A DNA stretch of 64,000 nucleotides, from the NCBI RefSeq assembly GCF_028009165.1, contig NC_079243.1, forward strand, positions 4,898,001 through 4,962,000, in the 5' to 3' direction. The notes under the pieces are model-generated. The model searched no databases. It had not been told where the DNA came from and worked only from the letters and a program-made list of their open reading frames with translations. Below, one piece after another: positions 22,630 through 34,800 of this stretch; the stretch's first letter is position 1; every line of letters starts with the position of its first letter. This DNA comes from Akanthomyces muscarius. Lineage: Eukaryota > Ascomycota > Sordariomycetes > Hypocreales > Cordycipitaceae. Both the position numbers and the translations under genes were made by a program.

Positions 22630-25600
22630 CTGTGCTTGCATAAAATGCCTGCGCGAATGGGGTAATGAAAGACGGGTGGTTGGATGGAGCTCTGTATATT
22701 GATGTATGCTGCATTTCTGGAGTTGCCGGGGCTAACGGTGATTTGCTTACTTGCTTTGATTCCCTTCTTGTTTAAATACACTTTTTACATTTTCATCAAC
22801 ACAAAGACGGAAATCGAAGTTACTCGATCGAAATGCGTGATTTGCTCGATTTCATGAGCATGCGAAGTGGACTCGCATAGTCGCAACGAACGGCGAGTTT
22901 GTATCAGCCTCGCCCCCTACTGACAATCCTACCGTGGCTATTAACGCGCTAACAAACGTGAATATATACACGTCACTACATAATGTTACATCGTAGCTGG
23001 TGTATCGGTTTTAATTTATCGCAGAAGGCCGTGATCTACTTACTTTACTGTTGACTTGCCGTGCTGCTGCTCTTTTACAGGCGGTTTTTTGTACAAGACG
23101 ACTTGCGTAATCAGCCATAGTTTCTTCTACGCCTGGAGAGGCTGTTGTCCTCGCGCATGGCGTCTAGTGTTCGATCGCGGTCTCGGTACATGACGCCCAT
23201 GATCCGCTTGTGCGAGTTTTCGCTGGTTTACTGAAATGTAGGCTTTTCAGTTCGAGTTTTCCATGTTATGCCAGCCTGCAGTATCATATATTTTGGTTGG
23301 CTTCGATGTGTGAAAGACGTCAGCGAACTCGAGCTCGTGGCAGCGTCCTGCCGTGCTACTGGGTGGAAGTTCTCGGCTCTCTATCGCCAGCCACGGCTGC
23401 CATGCCATGGTTGCAAAGGACATTATGGGGAGCGAGGATACTGCGGAATTTCACTTGATAGCGGTGCATACTTGGACGATTATTGGGCCCGTCGGACTCT
23501 TTACTGGTCACGGTAAGGAGGTAGCTGTTGTCTGTGGCGGCGCGATGCGCTATGAAGCGGTTTTGCGCAGTACAGAGGCGGGTGAGACTGGAGCGAGTCA
23601 TGACTGGTACCAGTAGCAAGAAGTTCATAACCGCCGCTACAGAGCGACGAGATTATTTGTGCAATAAGCATAATATGAATTTATCAGCCTGTCTACTGGA
23701 TAAGCCCCCCACGACCTCCACTCGCGCGGTACGACCGTCTGGATGTTGGACCATAAAGACTAGGATGGCACGACGGAAAGAACTCATTATAGCCGTAGAA
23801 ATAAGCTTAATTGGAATTAGGTATGATAGAACGCATCGGCATAATTGGCCACGTGTGATTTGTCAACCTTGTTGGACTGCAACGTAACATCTGTCTTTCT
23901 TTCCAGCAGGACTTTTGTCCCAGAACAAATGACCATGAAATATGGCCATGGCTCCGCTGGCAGCTACGACAAGCGACTGTCTACGTTAATTGTTCCGATA
24001 TATCAATACGGAATACGACTGTCAGTACAGCGACTGGTATCAGGGTCTCTTGGCCCACTACAACCACTGGAGCCACAACGGGGACTGCCCGGGGGTTCAT
24101 GACAGAAATCGGCCCATTTCCGGCATTAAAACACTGCGTTATCGCCGCAGAATGCAACCGGCAGTTCCAGGGTGTCGGCCAACTTCAACAAGGAGTGTAG
24201 TAAAAAGACGGTCGCGTCTGTTGGCTACTGGTAACGGGAAAGAAACTAGAGGAAAACAGAGGAGATGGTAAAAGAGGAATAGCAAAATAAGAAGAATCTA
24301 GAATAATAGTAAAAGAGAGTAGGAGCAAGACAAGTAACAAGAAACAAGATGAAAAATCACCCTTTCTATTAGCAGCATCTGTTTTTGTTACGCCTTAGAT
24401 AGAAGCAATCCCGGTCGCTTGGCAACGACTGCTAGGCCCTGCATCGCGCGGCGACATCCACAACGAGCAGCCTCAATAGCCTACATTTTTTAGCTTTGGG
24501 TGTGTCAATCATGCATTCCCGGTGCCCAGGGCTTAGTTGCTCATCATGCACCAACATCTTTTTGACGTGTTTAGCGGGGCGGCCGCGCATCTCGGTCGTT
24601 GCACCCGACTCCGCCGCCCCGTTGGCTTCTTGGAAGTGGTCGTGTGTCCGTCTCAGACTCTCGCAGTTGGGGGCGGCGCAAGCACCCATACCCTGACTAT
24701 TGAACCGGCGAGCCAAAGCTGACTTTTGCTCGAGCCGCTCAGTTCAGCATTCGAGACAGTTGCAGACGCTCGTGGCGAGAGGCACCTCATTTAATGCTCT
24801 GATGGCTGGCTTGGCTCCTAACAAGGGGGACCTTGCTTTCATTTATTGCCTTTGTGTTTCAGTATTATTGCTATTGTCCGGAAATAGCAACCTCGGGAGA
24901 AATGACGCGGGATCCGTCGGTAATATTGAAGGCTGTTGCGCCGTCCCTGGCCGTACTGCTGCGGCTTCTCCGTATCATACATTCCCAGCGACAGTAACAG
25001 GTCATATTCCTCCAGAATTCATCATTTCCGCTATTTATGGACTTTCTCTTTACACTGTAGATCCTACAGTACGTCTCTTGTGCATTTTTTCATAGACCTT
25101 ACCTCGGTTTGCCGCGGTGTCGAGCGTTGCTTCCGCTCACTGCCCCGTGTGAAGTGGGTGCACAACTGCTTTCTAATTCGATTTTGCTGGCCAAATGACC
25201 AATACCAGCCCAACTACCACTAATGCGTATTTCTAGCGTCAACGGTTTCTGAGAATCGTACGAAATGTGCTCAGCCGACTGTTGTGCGCCAACGAGTGGG
25301 CAGCGAGACATCATGGGAGGGTGGCAGCAGTGCATTGACGATATTTTATAATGCAAATATGGGAGGTTTTATCGCGTCTTTAACTGTCCTTTTTCTTAAA
25401 AACGATTTCTTCGTCCTACATTCTTGAGTTACATCAGAGTCAGAAGCTTTAAACGGCAGGTCTTTTTTTGTTTTTCTCTGTGTGTCAACCTGAAGTCGGT
25501 CGTTGCCGCTTTGCTCGTGGCGGCCTTGCTAGCAACAGAATTTTCTCGTGTAGGCATGACGCAGCTGGAGACCGACGGTTCGCAATTTGTCTGATATTTG

Positions 25601-26231
25601 GATATTACTCAGTATCTTAACTCTTTACCATCTCTGATCAGTGTCCTGTCTGCGGCCAGACTCTTAACATGTATGTCATTTCTCTATTGGCTGTGTGCCT
25701 CCGATTGAGCGTAGAAGCATAACCCTCTTACTTGCCTTGGCGGATTGCGTGAATGCATTTCGTCTCTTAAGTATAAAGGCTTACCCCTGTAGTACAGTGC
25801 ATACCACATACCTCATGAAGAACGTTGCGGCAATGTTTAGTTGCACATAGCTATGTAGGTCCATGTGTAAGTACAGGGTCCATCTTCCATACACCCACCT
25901 TATTATGATTCTACGCATCAATTGGGTGCAACAGTATCAGGATAACTTTCATGCGCTTCTGAAAAGATAAATTCACTATATTATTAAATACACTCATAAG
26001 TTGAATGATAACCATGAGGGGTAATCTACCGGCCGCGGATCTAGTCTGGTCCCACATCCAACCATGCTCTAGGAACACTGCCGCCACGGAGGGGATCTCA
26101 GCGGTTGTGGTATCTTTGAGCTCCAACAACTGGATGTGGACGACGTTAGGCATATCTGAAATGCCCACACCCGCCTACAACAGGTCATCAGCCCTGAACA
26201 CGGAACTAGGGCCCCCAAACCCACAGCTACA
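22630..26231. other. Gene-poor block upstream of nothing recognisable; possible relics
   Basis: About 3.6 kb lack any supportable gene. Two stretches look protein-like in one frame each: 23268-23516 (Cys-rich, CHGCKGHYGERGYCG) and 24011-24110 (DCQYSDWYQGLLAHYNHW). Between and around them frames are broken, so they may be exon relics of a decayed secreted protein. A purine-rich tract occupies 24236-24357. Composition is more AT-rich than around the housekeeping genes. Confidence 0.4.
24236..24357. repeat. Polypurine tract
   Basis: About 120 bp are almost only A and G (AGAAACTAGAGGAAAACAGA onwards). It resembles, in opposite orientation, the polypyrimidine tracts at 29556-29700 and 58741-58900. 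Confidence 0.5.
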
Positions 26232-27561
26232 TTAAGCAGCTGCGGTATCTTGAGCTTGCGCCTGCTCGCGGAACTCTTCGCAGCGTTCCACCAGCTCATC
26301 CTTTAACTGCTCGGTTTCCAGCGCTGTGCTGGGCTGCTCCAGGGTCTCGCAGGCGTTGAGAACATCGTTGACGCTCTTGATTCTCTTGCTTTGGTTGTCG
26401 GGCTGGGGCTCGTTTGCCTTCCTGAGCCTGTCACAGGCATAGTCGACGGCGTTCTTCCACCGCTGCTCGCCGCGTATCCAGCAGATGAAACGCAGCTTGA
26501 GCGTGTTGCCGTAGATTTCGGGAACTTGAGGCCCACCGATGGACTCCTGCAGGCTGGCCATGGCGTTGTCGAACCAGTTGACGGCATGGCCGATGGGGTG
26601 GTCCCACGACTTGAGCAGATCCAGCACGTCGTGCGCGTAGGGGGATAGCACAGAGAATGCCACGGCTGCGCCGGCTCGACCGCTGACACGGAAGGACTTG
26701 GCCACCTTGGCCCTTGTCTTGCGACCTAAAAGTAGTCCTGTTAGCTGCACAGAGCAGACCTCTGATTGTGGACAAACCCTTACCTGACGTTGTCGTTTCC
26801 GTGTACTTGGCCGGGTCACAGAGAGCGCGCTTCTTGGAAAAGCAGGAAAGGGAGGACGTAAGCGAGTAGGCGTTGTTCTTGATCTTCTGGCCCTTGGCGG
26901 ACGGCTTGTCGGCCGTCACCTCGTATGCGTGAGAGATGCTCTCCGCGGGAACAGAGCCGGCCACGGCAAACTCTTGGTTGCGGCGGACCGCGGGGTTCTT
27001 GTCCGGATTGTAGAGACCAGGCACCCAGTATCCGTTGGGGACGTCCTTGGCCGCTACGACATAGATGTAGCCCTTTTGGGCCTTGTCGGCGCTGCGTCCT
27101 AGGGCGTACGACTGGGCCGTCTGCGGGTCGCGGCTGAGCGACACGAGTCCCGAGTTGCCCGCGAAGCTGAGGTGGTTGCGCAGACTCATGTCACTGCCCT
27201 GCGGTGTGAAACCGCTGCTGAAAATGACGGACGGCGGGCGAGAGTCGCCGCGGTAAAAGAGGCCGTCTTTACCGCCACCAGGTGCTTTCATCTTGGCAGC
27301 CGCTTCCGCGGTGACGGTCGCAGGGTCGTTGGGGCTCTGACGCTCAGCCAGCTTCTGCTCCGCTGGTGCGGAAAGGTTGCCTAGCTGTTCGGTGTAGTTG
27401 GAGAGAATCTCGAAAAAGGGCTCCGTGATGAAGTTGCTGTCGAGTTCGACGCCGTCTTCGACCACGACGCCGCTGAGCTCAGTGGACGGCTGCTCGTCTG
27501 CCGATTGCGGGAGCGCAACGGCTCGGAGTGCAAAGAGAGCTGCAAGAAGATAAGGTTGCAT
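26232..27561 (-). CDS. Secreted heat-labile-enterotoxin-A-like protein (putative ADP-ribosyltransferase)
   Basis: Two exons, 26784-27561 and 26232-26725, with a 58-nt intron (GTAAGG...TTTTAG), encode 423 residues. A signal peptide covers about residues 1-18. Residues ~100-215 match the catalytic domain of the cholera/heat-labile enterotoxin A family: RGDSRPP at 104-110, a SxS-type strand near SLSRD (141-145), and the segment NQEFAVAG at 195-202. In bacterial toxins the last region carries an E-x-E pair; here the first position reads Asn and only Glu197 is present. The C-terminal ~200 residues are helical and Cys-containing and unlike the bacterial A2 chain. Such genes are numerous in insect-pathogenic Hypocreales. 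Host target and activity cannot be told from sequence. No B-subunit gene lies nearby. Confidence 0.85.
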
Positions 27562-27683
27562 GTTTCCGGCACTTCAGTCTAAAAACTGGTATCTGGGTCG
27601 CTTTTGAGGCGGTTGATGTTGAGCTGTACGGGAGTGTTTGGTACTGGTCTGATAGTCCTTTACTGCTGGCGGTGCAGACTCTT

Positions 27684-27689
27684 CTTATA
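27684..27689 (-). promoter_or_regulatory. TATA-like box of the enterotoxin-like gene
   Basis: The minus strand reads GTATAAGAAG about 125 bp upstream of the start codon at 27561. Confidence 0.35.
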
Positions 27690-28009
27690 CCTTCCCGCGC
27701 CTTTTTCAACCCTCAAGCTTTTCGTGCTGGACATTATCAAAAAGCGTCGCAATCTTGCAAGCGTACTCGTGCGAGTCATGAGTGCATCGCGCAACGACAA
27801 CTTCCGTCGTGTCATACAACTGGGGCCATCATGCCGTTCGCAAGGCAGGCCCGGGTTGACTTTTTGCGATGCTTAAGACACATAGTAGCAACTTGTATTA
27901 CAGAGAACCTTGCGTGGGGGTACCATCGCACTAATATAAATTATTTATGAAACTTTGGTTCATTATTAGGTTTATGTTTATTATAAGTGGCAAGATGTCT
28001 AATTTTGGT

Positions 28010-28060
28010 CAGTTTTGGTCAACTGCCGAGGCGCTCCGCGCCGACGGCGCCTTTACCGTG
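28010..28060. repeat. Direct repeat plus GC-rich palindrome, possible transposon end
   Basis: TTTTGGTCAG and TTTTGGTCAA are adjacent, followed by GCGCTCCGCGCCGACGGCGCC, which folds into imperfect hairpins. Its mate end was not identified. Confidence 0.35.
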
Positions 28061-29555
28061 GTGTGGTTTATGATTGCTTGCTAGGATACAATGAATTTAC
28101 ATACCGGAAAGGCCGAACCGATGGGCTGGATCGGCTAAAATATCGGCTTAGCGACGCGCCTCACTGCCGAGTTTCAGACCTGCCAATATCCCTGCGGCCG
28201 CGGAAAGTATGATTCTAATAGCACGCCTCATAAGGAATTAATCCACGATGCAAGGTACTGACTGACTAGATTCGTAGAGCGCACTGTGGCGCATGTATGG
28301 CTGCACAAGTTGGTACCTCGTAGAAGATAATGGCGCGGTCCGTGAGCATGGCGCTTTGGCATCGTGGTCAGTCTGATCCTGTAGACAACTGATCCACACA
28401 ATTTCTTTACTTGTGTGGTACTTTGGAAGGAAATGTCGATAAGGCATGCCGCAAAACTGAGCTGTCAGAAAATATCATGCCGCAGCTTAAGAGGAATTCG
28501 CCACGGGGCTTGAAGATATTCTTTCCAGTCGTATGCTGCATAAACTTTCCGTCTGATGCTCAGCCTAGTACAATTCATAGTTGTCTACTGAGCAGAAAAT
28601 TCTTCTGCTTGGCTCTCGCCGGGCTGCTAGCTCATTGTTTGCCTCGTTCATGCTTCTCCGGAGAAGCCGCTGAGACATGTGGCAGGACCCTAGAAAGCAG
28701 GGGCCGGCCGAAACAGTGATCGGCTAAAAAGTCCAATACGAGAAAGCGAATTATCGGTCTTCTTTCACTCCAGATGGAGCCGGGTTATGCCAGTCACGAC
28801 ATAAATAAGACGACATCAAATAAGATGAAAGCACAGTCTGCGAAAACTGCAAGTCCTACAATTCGTATTAGATACGACAACGGCTCAAAGCGGAAGCATA
28901 GTCCACAGCAATGCCAGTTCCGTGGCGCCGTCTCGAATAGCATTCAAATTCTTCTGATAGAGTCATCACATTCTGCATGTTTCCCAATGCATGATTCTTG
29001 ATTGATGCCAATGAGTCGCGGCGTGAAACGCGCCTCTTGACCGTATATCGGCCCGTTAAGGGCTCATGCATGTTAGTGTGGTTGATTTCAGGCGACTTTC
29101 AGCCGAGCAAGCACTCAACGAGTCAGCTATTAAGCGAGACACCATTTTAGTCGTGTAATGTTTAAACATGGAAGTAATCTGGACATCGCCTGAAGTTACG
29201 AAATACAGAGCTCACGGGCAAGGTGTAACAAGAACGCCAAGACAGAGAGGATTTGTTGTTGCAGCCTGCCCAACTTCTGGTGGCAGTGACTGGCCAGGGG
29301 CCTGAATGGGGCCCTCCCATTAGCCAGAATCACTAATTGGCCCATTTTTGTACGTTGGGGTTGGCCAACAGCTCTGGGATCATAGTAATCCCGAGCACCT
29401 TTTTTTCTCTCCAAGATTTGCCCCGATAGCGCTAGACCACTTCTCACCGCGGTAGGTGGCTTTATCCTAAGGTAGTTATCAGTTGCCTTACAAGAGACAG
29501 CAGCGGTAAGGCGTGACTACTGCGTAGCTATATCTACGGTCTGCTCTTACCCTAT

Positions 29556-29700
29556 TGAATATTGTTTCTTATTTCTCTTATTTATCCTCTTTATTTTTTA
29601 CATTTTGTTCTTTTATTATTATTCTTATACTCTCTATCTGTCCTTCTTCTTCTTCTTCTCTTTTGTCTTTCCTTTATTTATTTTTCCTTCCTTGGTACGA
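29556..29700. repeat. Polypyrimidine tract
   Basis: About 145 bp are nearly pure T/C with interspersed A (TTATTTCTCTTATTTATCCT and similar). It is similar in style to 58741-58900 and to the complement of 24236-24357. Confidence 0.5.
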
Positions 29701-30128
29701 TTCTGCAATGTGGCCACGAACAAGTTTATGTACCATAGACCTTGACCACCACGAATAAGAACGCAATACTGTTGTTATCCTATCGCGATACCATCAACCT
29801 GTGACCAACATTTGCGCTCCCTGGAGAGCAATACTCGGGAGAGAAATTTTCTTCATTTTTGCAAGATGTATATTCTTATAAAAAAAATCATCCAGAAATA
29901 GAATTGCACATTTAAGAATCGTGATACATCTGCCTCTCAACGTCATACTGTGGGGAAATCAGGAACACACCACAACCAAGTGGACACCCTGGCCTGCTGC
30001 CGCGCCGCGCCGACGCTCATCAGGGAGCTCCAGCTGCCGCCACAGCATCAATCCTTCACCAACAATCACTTTTGCAAGAAACCACTGTCCAGACGTCGTC
30101 GGCTACCTAGCTAGCCCCGCTCGTCATT

Positions 30129-31609
30129 ATGGATTTCCTTCAGGTAAGCCCTCTTCCCCCCGCGATGCTGCTGATGCAACTTGCGTCTGCTGGCACGCCG
30201 CGGCCGCCATCCATCGCGTGATGCCCAAAGCTAACGGCATCGTGCACCCCTCGCAGCGCCTCGCGCAGATCCTCGATCGCCCGCTTTTCCCGTGGAAGAA
30301 GCTCATCCTCGGCTTCTCCATCGGCCAGTACGTCTTCGAGTCGCTCCTCACGCTCCGCCAGTACCGCATCCTGCAGGCCCCCAAGCCGCCCGCCGTCCTC
30401 GCCAAGGAGATTCCCCAGGACACCTTTGACAAGTCGCAGGCGTACGGCCGCGCCAAGGCCCAGTTCAGCCTCGTCAGCGGTCTCTGGTCCCAGATTCAAA
30501 ACTTTGCCTTTATCCACTTTGATGTCCTTCCCAAGCTGTGGTCGCTGACCGGCGACTGGCTGCTGCGCTTCGCGCCCGCGCGCTTCAGCGGCGAAATCAG
30601 CCACTCCATCGTCTTTGTCCTGTCCTTCATCCTCGTCCAGCAGGTGCTCGGCCTGCCCGCCAAGCTCTACAGCACGTTTGTCCTCGAGGAAAAGTTCGGC
30701 TTCAACAAGCAGACCCCCGCCCTCTTCGTTACCGACATGGTCAAGTCCAACCTCATCCTCGCCGTCGTCGTCCCGCCCATCCTCGCTGGCTTCCTCAAGA
30801 TCATCCAAAAGACGGGCACCGGTTTCGTCTTTTACCTCTGGGCCTTTGCCGCCGGCATCCAGCTCTTCGCCATCACCGCCTACCCCATCTTCATCCAGCC
30901 GCTCTTCAACAAGCTCTCCCCGCTCGAGGACGGCGAGCTCAAGTCAAAGGTCAACGCCCTCGCCGACAAGTTCAAGTTTCCCCTCTCGGAGCTGTACGTC
31001 ATTGACGGCAGCAAGCGCAGCGCCCACTCCAACGCCTTCTTCTACGGCCTCCCCTGGAAGAAGCACATTGTCATCTACGACACCCTCCTCGAGAAGAGCG
31101 AGACGGACGAGGTGCTCGCCATTCTTGCCCACGAGCTCGGCCACTGGAAGCTCGGCCACACCACCCGCCTTTTTGGCATCTCCCAGGTCAACCTGCTCTA
31201 CATCTTCAGTCTCTTCTCCGTCTTCATCAACAACAAGTCTCTGTATGCCTCGTTTGGCTTCCACAGCGTCCACCCCATCGTCATCGGCTTCATCCTCTTC
31301 TCTGACGCCCTCTCCCCCATGGACACCCTCCTGCAGCTCGCCCTCAACACGCTCTCGCGCAAGCACGAGTTTGAGGCCGACGAATTTGCCCTCGGCCTCG
31401 GCTTCAAGTCGGAGCTGTCCACCGCCCTCATCAAGCTCCACAAGCAGAACCTCAGCACCATGGACGCCGACTGGATGTACGCCAGCTACCACTACTCCCA
31501 CCCCCACCTGTCGGAGCGCCTCAAGGCTCTTGACTGGGAGAGCGACCGCAAGGTTGTGGCCGAGGAGAAGGACGAAGTTGTCAAGGCCTCTGGCCGCGAA
31601 GAGCTGTGA
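30129..31609 (+). CDS. ste24: CAAX prenyl protease Ste24 (M48A)
   Basis: Two exons, 30129-30143 (MDFLQ only) and 30257-31609, with a 113-nt intron (GTAAGC, branch GCTAAC, CTCGCAG), encode 455 residues, the usual Ste24 length. The zinc motif HELGH is at residues 297-301 and the third ligand lies in FEADEFALGLG about 80 residues later. Several hydrophobic segments give the multi-pass ER membrane topology, and the prenyl-protease block SKRSAHSNAFFYGLPW is present. Ste24 removes the AAX tripeptide and cleaves the N-terminus of prenylated proteins such as the a-factor-type pheromone, and clears clogged translocons. The 15-nt first exon is supported by conservation of MDxLQR at the N-terminus of fungal Ste24. 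Convergent with the Sdd3-like gene. Confidence 0.95.
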
Positions 31610-31896
31610 AGCAAAAATGATAGGATATTTGTGCTTCTTCTGGAAAATGAATGTATAATTGTTGTAAAAGTTGCGCACGGAGGGCGTTGCTTAGTAGTAT
31701 ACAGGCAAAGGGTCTGCGGATGAAGGAGCCGAGCAAGACTTGAAAATCAATGCTGTGTTGTGTGCGCAGGTGCGTGCAAGCACGATATTTACTCTTGATT
31801 GACCTTGTTCACGCTGTGCTACGTCTCTAAAAAATTCTAATTCAATTTCTCTTCGATTGTCATGTCGACGTCCATGTTTCCAAATACTTAAGACAT

Positions 31897-34800
31897 CTAC
31901 TCTTCCTCAGACTCATCCTCGTCCTTGTCGTCTTCATCCTCGTCATCATCATCTTCATCTTCATCTTCATCCTCGTCCTCATCGCCCTCGGGCGCCTCCA
32001 GGCCATAATCGTCGTGAAAGTCGCTGAGCTCCCGCGTCTGCACCTTGTACCCCATGGCCTTGATCGATGTTTCCATGTTCTGTAGCAGCTCGTTAGTTTG
32101 ACGCTCGTCCTTGTTTCAATCTTTTTTTTCATATGTACACGTACCTCGGTCATAATCTTGGCGCAGGTTATGGTCACGTTGCTCTTGCCCGGGGCAAACA
32201 ACGGCAGGATGATGTTCGTCATCGCCTCTTGGATCTCCTCCCCAGTCACGGCACGCACACGGCGCAGAAGCTCCTGGCTCCAGTCCTTGGGGAGCGCTCG
32301 CACGACGCTTTGCACGTAGTTTTGCTGCGCAGCGCTGGGCATGGTGGACTGTTCGTCGGCAAAGATGACGACAATCTGGGAGACGCTGCCCTCGAGCAGG
32401 TGCTTGTTGATGGGCACGGTGCCGTCGGCAATCTTGCGGATGGCCTCGCGCGAGGCGGTAATGGCCTTGGCCGCGTCGGGCGAGCGGTACACGCGGTAGC
32501 ACAGCAGGCCGGCGTCGACGCTGCGGGAAAAGTGCGTGCCGTAGGCGTAGCCCGCACCACGGACGGCCACCCACAGTGGTCCCTCAACCTGCTCGAGGTA
32601 ACTGATGGCGACCATGATGGCGGGTAGGCGTGGGTCGGTGTACGAAGACAGGCCGACGCCGGTGCTGACGCTGAAGGAGCCGTCGAGAGAGGTCATGGGC
32701 ACAATGGTGGCACCAACGGAGCCCGGCTGGCGGCCCTCATCGTTTAGGAGCGCTGACAGCGGCTGGATGGGAATCATGTCCTTGGGCTCGCTGCCGAGGG
32801 CGGCGGCGAGCTTGTCCCAGGTCGTGATGGGGTCGGGCAGCTTGACGATGCGCGCGGCGACGAGGAAGCGGAGGTTCTCAAAGGTGAAGAGAGATGTGCG
32901 GATCTTGTTGAACCAGGACACGACCTTGTCCGGGTCGCTCTTGAGGAGCTTCTTGAGACGCTTCAAGTAGACGGCGCGCACCAGGACGCGCTTGGCGACG
33001 GTCACGCTCGAATGGTCCAAGTGGATGGCGGCATCAATCTCCGCAGCCATGCCCTGGCCGTTGCGCTTGGCCTCGGGGATGTCGGCGAGAGCCTTGGAGA
33101 CGGCCGCCTTGAGTCTCGTGGGGTCAAAGACAGAGTCGAACATCATGGTTCGAATCCATTCCACGGCGGCCGCGTACTTTTCAGGCTCAATCTGGAACTG
33201 GATCGAGAGGCCTTCAGGTTCACCCAGCGAACGTGCGGAACCGAGGCCGTATCCAACACTGTCGCGCTCCAGCTCCATGACGACTTGCTCAAAGTTGACA
33301 AGCTTACCGTCGCGCATGATGTGGGTGTTGAAAAAGTTGTCAGAAAAGATGGGCATCAAAGGCTTCAGCTCGACAGGCACTTGTGAGGTGCCAACGTGAA
33401 TGGTAATATGGACGAAGTTGGTTGGCACATCCTCGAACTGAATAAACAGAGGCAGCTTTCCAGCTTGTGCGGCATCGATGACACCTTGGGTGGCGCCAGT
33501 GCCAGCACCAATCGCCTTGGCCTTGCCGGAGCGGGCCGTGTCAGACTGGATGAAGTGGATAGAGTCTGTGCCTGGAACGCCAAATTGGTCCAAGACCTCG
33601 GGTGGAATAGGCTGGTCATTCTTTTCCTGGGCGCTCTTCAGCTTCTTGGCGAGCTTCTCTAGTCCATCCTTGCCGAGTTCCTCCTTGCGCTTCGCGACAC
33701 GTTCCTCTTCAACCTTCTTTGTCTTCTCCGCAAGCTCGACAGAAGGCTTTCCGAGAATGGAGATGTGATGAGCATCCAAGAACCATTTGCTAATAAAGTC
33801 GCGCCAGTCCTGATCGGTCCATTTCTCTAGAATCTCATATTCTTGCAGACTCTCGAGGTCCTTCAGCGTAGAGCCATCACGCTTACCAAAGAGGTAGTCG
33901 GTAATGATGTTAGTGGAGAAGAATGACTCTGAGTTCTCGGCGTGGTACTTAACCTGTCGCTTCTCTCTCTTGATGCACTCAGACATGTATTCCATATCTA
34001 GAGGCTTAGAGGCGACGTCCTTGAGAATCTCAAACAGGCGCTTCTCCACAAACTCGAGCTTGTCCGACTCTACACCGGTGGGCTGTAGCCAGATGACAGA
34101 GTTGGGGCGAGAGTCCCACCAGTATGTGACGGAGCTCGCCAGCTCTTCCTTTTCAACCATAGTGTTTTCGATCACTGCGACGGATGAGCCGCAGAGATAG
34201 GTGAGGATAACGTTGAGAGCAGATGAGGCAATGAGGTCGACACAGTTGGGACCAAAAAAGCCAACCAAAACCTCGCCGATAGATTCGTCATCGTCCGGGA
34301 ACTCAGCCGTCGTGACAATGGTCTCCGTCAAAGCCTGCGGCTGCTCAGAGTCCACCCAGGGTCTGTGCCGTTTTAGTACGACATGTGTGAATAAGAGTAG
34401 AATTCGACTTACCTCTTGTACGGAGTGTTGAGAGCAGGAATATCAGCTGCGATTCTCTCCTCGAAATCGTCCAGTTTTTGCAGCAGGTCATTGTGGTCCG
34501 TCTCACCAACGATGACCACGCACAGGTTACGGGGCTGGTACATCTCCTTGTGGAACTCGCGGATGCGGTCGGCAGTGAGAACGCGCAGGGCACCGGGCAT
34601 GCCGCCAGTCTCGTAGCGGAAGCCGATGTTCTTGTTGTAAAGGAGACGACGAGCCTTGATGTCCATGATCTCTGGGCCATTGTTCTCGACGCTCTGCATC
34701 TCTGAGTAAACGACACCAGCATCGTTACCCTCTCCATCAATATGCCAGACCTCCGTTACAACACCCTCATCAGTCAGAGTGGGAAGCAAGACATGCTCGA

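Larger units (their letters stand above)
27700..30128. other. Gene-poor block with probable transposon fragments
   Basis: These 2.4 kb contain no recognisable gene. At 28010-28060 a direct repeat TTTTGGTCAGTTTTGGTCAA leads into a GC-rich imperfect palindrome (GCGCTCCGCGCCGACGGCGCC), a structure typical of DNA-transposon ends. The word GATCGGCTAAAA occurs twice (around 28129 and 28718). At 29500-29700 a segment reading CTATATCTACGGTCTGCTCT runs into a polypyrimidine tract, a look I associate with fungal LTR or non-autonomous elements. No terminal repeat pair or transposase frame could be matched by eye. Confidence 0.4.

Noticed and set aside
30615..31658. 347-codon Ser/Pro-rich frame overlapping ste24
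   Set aside because: Alternate-frame shadow of ste24; composition reflects shifted C-rich codons.
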